A stretch of 64,000 nt of DNA from CADEDH01 sp039201605 (GTDB lineage: Bacteria > Actinomycetota > Acidimicrobiia > Acidimicrobiales > SZUA-35). Made by a program: the position numbers and the translations under genes. The stretch is taken from contig JBCCRO010000027.1 in NCBI GenBank assembly GCA_039201605.1, forward strand, positions 1 through 64,000. The letters are read 5' to 3'. This document shows, in pieces, positions 59,056-64,000 of the stretch. The notes beneath the pieces were generated by a model. That model had not been told where the DNA came from. It saw only the letters and a program-made list of their open reading frames with translations, and made no database searches. The first letter of the stretch is position 1. Every line of letters begins with the position of its first letter.

Positions 59056-59901
59056 ATGACGGTGACCTTCTCGTTCGTCGCCGTTCGCTTGGGCGTGGCC
59101 GACCGTTCAACCAAGGCCACCGCAGGCGCGCTGGAACAGGCCGCCCGTGACAAGGTCAACGGGGGCCGGGGTCGGCGAGGGTCCCGGGCTCGGCCCTGCA
59201 GTTCAACCTGCTGCCGGCGCTGGCCGAGAGCCCGGGAGCAGCGCCGGCTCCGGCTGATCGGTGACGTCGCCCATGAGTTGCGCAACCCGCTCAGCACGGT
59301 CCAGGGGACGATGGAGGCCCTGCTCGACGGCGTGCTCGAAGCCGACGATGACACCTTCGCCCGCATCGGTCGGGAGGCCGCCCGCCTACGACGCCTCGCC
59401 GATGACCTGTCGTCGCTGTCGGCGGCCGGCGAGTCGGGCGCCCTGACGCTCGGTCCCGTCGACCTTGCCGCCGTGCTCACCGAGGTGGTGGAGCAGTTGC
59501 GCCCCCAGGCCGCGGCCAAGGAGCTCGCCCTCGACCTGATCCCGGCCGATCTACCGCCGATTCGGGGCGACGGCGACCGCCTGACCCAGGTGGTGATGAA
59601 CGTGGTCGGCAACGCCGTGCAGTACACCGACGTCGGCGGCGTCAGGGTGCAGGCGAGGGTCGAGGGGGTCGACGTGGTGATCGAGGTGTCCGACACCGGT
59701 CGCGGGCTCGCCGCCGGGGACCTCACCCGGATCTTCGAGCGGTTCCACCGGGTCGATCAGTACTTCGCCGACGGCACCGGTGTGGGCCTGGCCATCGCCA
59801 AGCTGATCGTCGAGGCCCACGACGGCCGGATCACGGCCGCGAGCGAAGGGTTGGGGCACGGCACCACGATCACGATCGAGTTGCCGATCGGCCCGGCCTA
59901 G
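59056..59901 (+). CDS. Histidine kinase with lost sensor region, possibly a decaying gene
   Basis: The C-terminal 215 residues form a good kinase core. It has H-box GDVAHELRNPLSTVQG (from about 59260), N-box NVVGNAVQYTDVGG, G1 SDTGRGLAAGD, and G2 FADGTGVGLAIAKLIVEAH. The 70 residues before it have no membrane segment, HAMP or PAS and read as Arg/Gly/Pro-rich noise. In the other frame, 59193-59231 reads ALQFNLLPALAES, which looks like the end of a HAMP domain and would join the kinase core after a small frameshift. No response regulator is adjacent. The start is uncertain (TTG at 58987, ATG at 59023 also in frame). DNA from 58951 to about 59245 shows no other gene. Confidence 0.65.
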   Translation: MTVTFSFVAVRLGVADRSTKATAGALEQAARDKVNGGRGRRGSRARPCSSTCCRRWPRAREQRRLRLIGDVAHELRNPLSTVQGTMEALLDGVLEADDDTFARIGREAARLRRLADDLSSLSAAGESGALTLGPVDLAAVLTEVVEQLRPQAAAKELALDLIPADLPPIRGDGDRLTQVVMNVVGNAVQYTDVGGVRVQARVEGVDVVIEVSDTGRGLAAGDLTRIFERFHRVDQYFADGTGVGLAIAKLIVEAHDGRITAASEGLGHGTTITIELPIGPA

Positions 59902-59912
59902 GGGCCTGGCGG

Positions 59913-60698
59913 CTACGCGCCGCCGGCCCGGGCCTGGCGGGCCAGGGCCACCAGGTCGGCGGCGGTCGCACCGTTGCCGCCGACCAGGACCGGTATCCCG
60001 TGCTCGGCCTCCAGGCGGGCCTTCGCCTCGGCCGCTCGCTCCCCGGCCTCGTTCCCGGTGGCCGACAGCACGACGAGCTCAGCCGGATGAGCTCGGAGGA
60101 AGCCGTCGATCTCCGCCAACGGCATGTCGGCGCCGAGGTGCTCGACGGCCCAGTTGTCCTCGCGCAGCACGGCGGTGGCCATCGTCGTCGGCAGATGATG
60201 GGTGTCGCCCGAGAGCCCGGCCACCACGGCGGTGCCACGTCGACGCCCTCGGGGGTTCGGCATGATCACCCCCAGGAGGCGGTGGACGATGGCCGTCGCC
60301 CGATGCTCGACGTAGATCGTGGCTTCGCCTCGCAACCAGGCGGCCCCGATGTCGGCCATGGGAGGCGCCAACACCTCGTCGATCAGGTCGACCACCGAGG
60401 TGCCGTTGGTGGCCAACAGGCGGACGATGCCGGTCGCCTTCTTCTCATCGCCCGCCAGCAGGGCCGCGTGCAGGGCCTCCCGCTGCCGATCCAGTCGCAC
60501 CCTGGTCGGCGTCGGTGGAGCGACGGGGCGTCGCCGATCGGCCTGGAGGGCGGCCAGATCCTCCCGAGCGACGCGATAGGCACCGTCGACCATCGTCGCC
60601 GTCAGACGACCGCTCCGCACCCATCGGTAGGCGGTCTGATAGTGGACGCCGACCTCCTCGGCCGCCTGGGCCAGGGTCAAGGAAGAGGGGCCGGACAT
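59913..60698 (-). CDS. HTH / B12-binding light-dependent regulator, CarH/LitR-like
   Basis: This 261-residue regulator has an excisionase/MerR-like helix-turn-helix at residues 6-52 (AAEEVGVHYQTAYRWVRSGR). A helical B12-binding cap follows at about 72-145, then a cobalamin-binding Rossmann domain at about 155-258. The cap contains W121 followed nine residues later by E131-H132, the W-x9-EH signature of adenosylcobalamin photoreceptors of the CarH type. The lower-ligand motif reads D165-T-H167-H168-L-P, with Pro in place of the usual Gly. It diverges from the rhodopsin gene. A minus-strand TAAAAT box 6 nt before the ATG makes the mRNA leaderless. Confidence 0.85.
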   Translation of the reverse strand: MSGPSSLTLAQAAEEVGVHYQTAYRWVRSGRLTATMVDGAYRVAREDLAALQADRRRPVAPPTPTRVRLDRQREALHAALLAGDEKKATGIVRLLATNGTSVVDLIDEVLAPPMADIGAAWLRGEATIYVEHRATAIVHRLLGVIMPNPRGRRRGTAVVAGLSGDTHHLPTTMATAVLREDNWAVEHLGADMPLAEIDGFLRAHPAELVVLSATGNEAGERAAEAKARLEAEHGIPVLVGGNGATAADLVALARQARAGGA

Positions 60699-60704
60699 GG
60701 ACCG

Positions 60705-60755
60705 ATTTTACACGAGGATAAATTGATGCCTTGATGCGCTAAATAAGATTGAACG
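60705..60755. promoter_or_regulatory. Divergent carH-like/rhodopsin promoter with TTGATGC repeats
   Basis: Minus-strand TAAAAT (plus 60705-60710) is the -10 box of the regulator. TTGATGC occurs at 60723-60729 and 60731-60737 (8-bp period), with a weaker TTGAACG at 60749-60755. The repeats overlie the regulator -35 region. The whole stretch is AT-rich for this genome. Confidence 0.55.
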
Positions 60756-60810
60756 TTGCTAAAACCTTTCATGTCGCCGGTTGTGGCGACTGCGTGAAAG
60801 GAGCCAACCA

Positions 60811-61620
60811 ATGCTCGAACTCTCCGAGCTCCAGTACAACCTCGTCTACAACTCGTTCAGCTTCGTCATCGCGTCGATGGGCGCGGCGACGGCCTTCTTC
60901 CTGCTCATTCGGAGCAGGATCGCGCCCCAGCACCGGATGGCGGTGACCCTGACCACGCTCGTCACCGGCATCGCCCTCTACCACTACATCCGAATCTTCG
61001 GATCGTGGGAGGACGCCTTCAGCTTCAACGGCGAGCGGTTCATCCAGGACGGCCTGCCCTTCAACGAGGGCTACCGGTACGTCGACTGGCTGCTCACCGT
61101 GCCGCTGCTGCTGGCCGAGCTGGTCGTGGTGCTGAAGCTGGCCGAGGCCAAGTCCCGCAGCCTGATCATCCGCCTCGGCGTCGCCTCGGTGGCGATGATC
61201 GTGCTCGGCTACCCGGGCGAGATCGCCGATCCCGACAGCGCCTCGCGCTGGGTGTGGTGGATCGCCGGCATGATCCCGTTCGTCTACATCCTGTACGTGC
61301 TGTTCGTCGAGCTCGGCGGTTCGCTTGAGCGCCAGAGCGCCCGGGTCCGTCGCCTGGTCGGCTACATGCGGTACGTGCTCCTCGTGACCTGGAGCGTCTA
61401 CCCGCTCGCCTACCTCGCCCCGCAGTTCATCGACAACGAGGCGACGGCCGAGGTCCTCCGACAGGTCGGCTACTCGGTGGCCGACGTGCTGGCCAAGCCC
61501 CTGTTCGGCCTGCTGGTGGTGGCCATCGCCCTGTCCAAGTCCCGCGACGACGGCTACATCGCCGCCATCGAGGGCACGGCGTCGCACACCGGCGCCGAGG
61601 CCGAGACCGCAGGGGTCTGA
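60811..61620 (+). CDS. Proton-pumping microbial rhodopsin, proteorhodopsin/xanthorhodopsin family
   Basis: This 269-residue seven-helix retinal protein has helix C RYVDWLLTVPLLLAELVVVL, which gives the DTE motif D92-T96-E103: primary acceptor, Thr, and carboxylate donor of an outward proton pump. Residue 100 at the spectral-tuning position is Leu, predicting green absorption. H58 in helix B matches the His that pairs with the acceptor in proteorhodopsin. Helix G DVLAKPLFGLL supplies the retinal lysine K229. The loop and WVWWIAGMIPFVYIL suit the actinorhodopsin/xanthorhodopsin branch. SD GAAAGGAG lies 8 nt before the ATG at 60811. No retinal-synthesis gene is beside it. Confidence 0.95.
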   Translation: MLELSELQYNLVYNSFSFVIASMGAATAFFLLIRSRIAPQHRMAVTLTTLVTGIALYHYIRIFGSWEDAFSFNGERFIQDGLPFNEGYRYVDWLLTVPLLLAELVVVLKLAEAKSRSLIIRLGVASVAMIVLGYPGEIADPDSASRWVWWIAGMIPFVYILYVLFVELGGSLERQSARVRRLVGYMRYVLLVTWSVYPLAYLAPQFIDNEATAEVLRQVGYSVADVLAKPLFGLLVVAIALSKSRDDGYIAAIEGTASHTGAEAETAGV

Positions 61621-61637
61621 CCACCCCTGGTTCCCCG

Positions 61638-61670
61638 GTCGGTACCGACTGACACGAGAGGTATCGACTG
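61638..61670 (+). repeat. Palindrome and near-direct repeat after rhodopsin gene
   Basis: GTCGGTACCGAC is a perfect 12-bp palindrome at about 61638-61649. GGTACCGACTG recurs 19 bp later as GGTATCGACTG with one mismatch. Confidence 0.5.
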
Positions 61671-61678
61671 CCCGCTGA

Positions 61679-61711
61679 AGGGGCCCGGCGCGGTGGGCGC
61701 GCCGGGCCCCT
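61679..61711 (+). terminator. 14-bp GC hairpin terminator after rhodopsin gene
   Basis: AGGGGCCCGGCGCG and CGCGCCGGGCCCCT are exact complements around loop GTGGG. No U-run follows, as is common in high-GC actinobacteria. Confidence 0.75.
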
Positions 61712-61773
61712 CGGCCCGCCCACCGGCGTCGAGGCGTCGCCGCCGACGAGCGCGACCGACGATGTGCGCCTTC

Positions 61774-61779
61774 TACATT
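61774..61779 (+). promoter_or_regulatory. -10 box of leaderless gamma-glutamylcyclotransferase-like mRNA
   Basis: TACATT at 61774-61779 lies 6 nt before the GTG at 61786. This favours that start over the ATG at 61762. Confidence 0.5.
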
Positions 61780-61785
61780 GGCGGC

Positions 61786-62127
61786 GTGAGCGACGCACAG
61801 CACCGACTGGCCGTCTACGGGACGCTCGGGCCCGGCTGCCCCAACCACCACGTGCTGGCCGACGTCGCCGGCCGGTGGCTCCCGGGCACGGTGCGGGGCA
61901 CGCTCCGCACCCGGGGGTGGGGCGCCGAGCTGGGCTTCCCCGGCATCGTCCTCGACCCGTCCGGCGACGAGGTGACCGTCGATCTGCTCGAGTCGACCGA
62001 CCTTCCCGACCACTGGCGCCGCCTCGACGAGTTCGAGGGGCCCGGCTATCGACGCACGGCGGTGACCGTCTCGACGCCCGAGGGTGACCTGGAAGCGTCG
62101 ATCTACGAGCTCGCCGCCCTCGACTGA
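61786..62127 (+). CDS. Gamma-glutamylcyclotransferase-like (AIG2/BtrG) protein
   Basis: This 113-residue protein has the small cyclotransferase fold: LAVYGTLGPGCPNHH at the start, matching the YGSL substrate-binding loop, then RGTLRTRGWGAELGFPGIVL. LDEFEGPGYRRT near residue 83 holds the conserved Glu used for catalysis and the GPxYRR end of the family. It would cyclise gamma-glutamylamines to 5-oxoproline or act on related amides. The GTG start is supported by the -10 box six bases upstream. It follows the rhodopsin terminator and is independently transcribed. Confidence 0.84.
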   Translation: MSDAQHRLAVYGTLGPGCPNHHVLADVAGRWLPGTVRGTLRTRGWGAELGFPGIVLDPSGDEVTVDLLESTDLPDHWRRLDEFEGPGYRRTAVTVSTPEGDLEASIYELAALD

Positions 62128-62274
62128 GACCGACGTCGACCGCGCTCCGCTCCATCGAACGGCGCCTCTCGACGCGCCACGGCGGCGCAGCACGGGTCCG
62201 TGGGCACGCCCCGGGTTCAACAACCCGCCTCGGAGGCCGACGGGAGCACGTCAGTCTCGAGGAGAGTCCAGCTC

Positions 62275-64000
62275 GTGCCATCACGACTCCAAGGTGCCGA
62301 ACCGACGGCCGACACGCCGTCGCGCCCGTCGGTCGTCCTCGGCGCCCTGCTGATCGGTGGGGCCTACCTCGGTTGGCGGGCCACCACCCTCGGCTCGGGG
62401 TGGTCGCTGGTGGTCACCGTGCCGTTGTTCGTCGTGGAGGTGCTCGCCCTGGTCGAGCTCACCGTGCTGGCCCTCGCCACCGGCGGCCTGCGGCGCACCT
62501 CGTCGCCGGCGGCACCGCCGACCAGCCTCGACCTTCGACAGGACGTCGACGTCGACGTCGCCATCACCGCCGACCGGGCCGAGGTCGTCGACCTCGAACG
62601 ATCGCTCCTCTCGACCACCCGAATCCACGGTCGGGGCCGGGGTCGCATCATCGTGATCGACGACGAGGACCGCCCACCCCTGCGAGCGGCGTCCACCGCC
62701 TCGGGCGCTGACTACGCCGTCGACCCGTCGCTCGCGGTGTCGCCGGCTGCCGCCGTCCATCGCCACACCGGCAGCGACCTGTACCTGTGGCTCAGCACCC
62801 GTGAGATCGCCGACCCTGCGATCCTGACCGCCACCGCCTCCTCGCTGGTCCGCAGCCGAACCGCGGTCTGCCAGGTGGCGAGCTGGGTGCTGAACGCCGA
62901 CGCCCTCGCCCACCTCGAACGGGAGCGGGACGACGACGCCCTCCTCAACCGGGTCACGGGACCTGCGCTGAGCCGCTGGGGTGCTGCGCCGTGGATCGGT
63001 CCCGGCTCGATCGTCCGGCGCAGCGCCATCGACGCCGTCGGTGGCGTCGGCGACCGGCCCTCGACGCCCAGGTTGGCCGCCCGGCTCCACCGGGCCGGCT
63101 GGACCACGCACTTCGAGCCCCGCACCCTGATCGGCACCGTCGCCCCCGATCAGCTCGCCACCTCCCTCGCCGCCCGGCGACGGCAGGCGGCCGAGACCTG
63201 GGACCTCCTGGGCTCACCCGACGGCCCCGTCGGACGGGGACTGCACCATCGGGCACGGCTGGCCCAGGTGACGCTCGCCCTGCGGGTCACGGTCGGCCTG
63301 CGGCTCATGCTGCTGGCCGCAGCCCTGGTGGCGGTCCTGGTGGCGGGCGCCGTGCCACTGGTGGCCTCCCCCCTCGCGTTCGCCCTGGCGTGGGGCGCGG
63401 CCGCCACCTCGGCGGCGGTGGTCAGGCTGATCCTGGCCCGCGGTCATCGGCGGCTGGGCGACGGTGTTCGCCAGGGCTGGCGGACCGTGGACGCCGACGT
63501 CGCGGGCCTCCTCGACGTGGTGTCGGGCCGACACCGGCGACGCCGACGTCTCACCGACCCGGCCCGCCGGCCCGGCGAACGTCGGGACCCGGCGTCGTCG
63601 CCCACCGGCTGGCGGGTGCTGTCCCGCTTCCGCTTGGCCTACGGCGCCGTACTCGCCATCGACGCCGCCCTCCTGCTGCGGACGGCGACCCTGTTCGACG
63701 ACGACGTCGTGCCCGCCTTCACCACCGGCTGGCGGATCGTCGCCCTGTCGCTGGCCGTGATCGCCCTCCTGCCCATCGTCGACGTCCTCCAGGTCGTGGT
63801 CCGACGCAGTCAGCGCCGCCGCCACCACCGGCGAGCGGCCGTGCTGACCGCCGACCTCGACGGCACGCCGGCCACGACGGTCGACGTCACCCCGCGCGGG
63901 GTCGGGCTCCTGTTGCCCGTGGCCCCCGTCATCGGGGCCACCGGAACCCTCAGCGTTCACCTGCCGACGGCCGAGGGCCCGACGGCGCGGATCATCGGCG
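62275..64000 (+). CDS. Degenerate cellulose synthase-like (GT2/BcsA) membrane protein with PilZ domain (3' end outside window)
   Basis: The frame is open from the GTG at 62275 to the window end (575 codons), with GAGGAGAG eight bases upstream. Two TM segments lead into a GT2-like domain (about 85-330) recognisable from VDVDVAITADRAEVVDL, RIIVIDDEDRPPLRAAS, IGPGSIVRRSAIDAVGGVG and AARLHRAGWTTHFEPRTLIG. Catalytic features of BcsA are missing: DDG is DDE, the D-x-D is lost (LYLWLSTRE), TED reads TPR, and Q-x-x-R-W reads RRRQAAETW. Four more TM segments follow. The C-terminal part begins a PilZ domain (RRHHRRAAVLTADLDG, then VDVTPRGVGLLL), with R-x3-R and D-x-T-x-x-G for cyclic-di-GMP. It is probably a non-catalytic receptor. 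Confidence 0.72.
   Translation, partial: MPSRLQGAEPTADTPSRPSVVLGALLIGGAYLGWRATTLGSGWSLVVTVPLFVVEVLALVELTVLALATGGLRRTSSPAAPPTSLDLRQDVDVDVAITADRAEVVDLERSLLSTTRIHGRGRGRIIVIDDEDRPPLRAASTASGADYAVDPSLAVSPAAAVHRHTGSDLYLWLSTREIADPAILTATASSLVRSRTAVCQVASWVLNADALAHLERERDDDALLNRVTGPALSRWGAAPWIGPGSIVRRSAIDAVGGVGDRPSTPRLAARLHRAGWTTHFEPRTLIGTVAPDQLATSLAARRRQAAETWDLLGSPDGPVGRGLHHRARLAQVTLALRVTVGLRLMLLAAALVAVLVAGAVPLVASPLAFALAWGAAATSAAVVRLILARGHRRLGDGVRQGWRTVDADVAGLLDVVSGRHRRRRRLTDPARRPGERRDPASSPTGWRVLSRFRLAYGAVLAIDAALLLRTATLFDDDVVPAFTTGWRIVALSLAVIALLPIVDVLQVVVRRSQRRRHHRRAAVLTADLDGTPATTVDVTPRGVGLLLPVAPVIGATGTLSVHLPTAEGPTARIIG

Noticed and set aside
60811..61620. Rhodopsin as a sodium pump (NDQ), chloride pump or heliorhodopsin
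   Set aside because: Helix C carries D-T-E at the key positions, the order is of type-1 rhodopsins, and the Schiff-base Lys is in DVLAK. A proton pump is the best fit.
1..64000. tRNA, rRNA, CRISPR array, insertion sequence or prophage
   Set aside because: I found no cloverleaf-like sequence ending in CCA, no regular spacer-repeat array, and no transposase, integrase or phage structural motif in any frame.

Overview
This window is high-GC DNA (about 70 percent by eye) with dense, short-spaced genes, many GTG starts and many genes whose -10 box sits about 6-7 nt before the start codon, so that mRNAs are probably leaderless. An F420-type luciferase-like oxidoreductase, IniB-like proteins, a DUF4032 protein, DUF3048/DUF4214 proteins and a proton-pump rhodopsin point to an aquatic actinobacterium. 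Acidimicrobiia (Ilumatobacter-like) is my best guess, but I have no marker gene that proves it. I see no rRNA, tRNA, CRISPR array, insertion sequence or prophage. Apart from the decayed 5' end of the 59.1-59.9 kb kinase, no stretch over 300 bases lacks a gene.

Layout. 0-11.2 kb: housekeeping and accessory genes, namely an ERCC4-like fragment, an XRE regulator, an HD-GYP phosphodiesterase, a serine hydrolase, a membrane SGNH hydrolase, an alpha/beta hydrolase-TetR pair with a perfect palindromic operator, an Ldh-type dehydrogenase with a MarR-like regulator, a second TetR, a small lipoprotein and a RIO kinase. 11.2-14.3 kb: hisG, a membrane protein and gamma-glutamyltransferase. 14.4-25.3 kb: a galactoside-utilisation locus (alpha-galactosidase, sugar ABC permeases and Tat-lipoprotein binding protein, DeoR regulator, LacZ-type beta-galactosidase, galactokinase), with a 14-bp tandem repeat between deoR and lacZ. 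25.3-33.1 kb: a thioesterase, a BLUF blue-light sensor, an AraC/GyrI-like regulator, a metZ-rhodanese operon, a polysaccharide deacetylase-glycosyltransferase pair and a DUF4214-DUF3048 secreted protein. 33.1-38 kb: a chemoreceptor, then two paralogous IniB-like acidic proteins flanking a DUF4032 kinase-like gene. 38-46.5 kb: an enoyl-CoA hydratase, a desaturase, an LLM oxidoreductase, lipoproteins, a serine hydrolase, a P450 coupled to a stand-alone RarA C-terminal-like protein, and small genes.

46.5-59 kb is a complete phosphonate island. phnFGHIJKLM runs rightward as one translationally coupled C-P lyase operon. A 2H phosphoesterase diverges from phnF. Converging from the right is phnD-phnC-phnE(fused)-HD oxygenase, where the last gene resembles PhnZ. 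The locus therefore holds uptake, C-P lyase and a possible second, oxidative C-P cleavage enzyme. PhnP and PhnN are absent, and the 2H protein may replace PhnP.

59-62.2 kb: a truncated histidine kinase, then a divergent pair made of a B12-binding HTH regulator with the W-x9-EH motif of CarH photoreceptors and a green-tuned DTE proton-pumping rhodopsin. With the BLUF protein this gives three light-related proteins in one window. The window ends inside a BcsA/GT2-like membrane protein with a PilZ domain whose catalytic motifs are degraded. The HD-GYP enzyme at the left end is the other cyclic-di-GMP protein.
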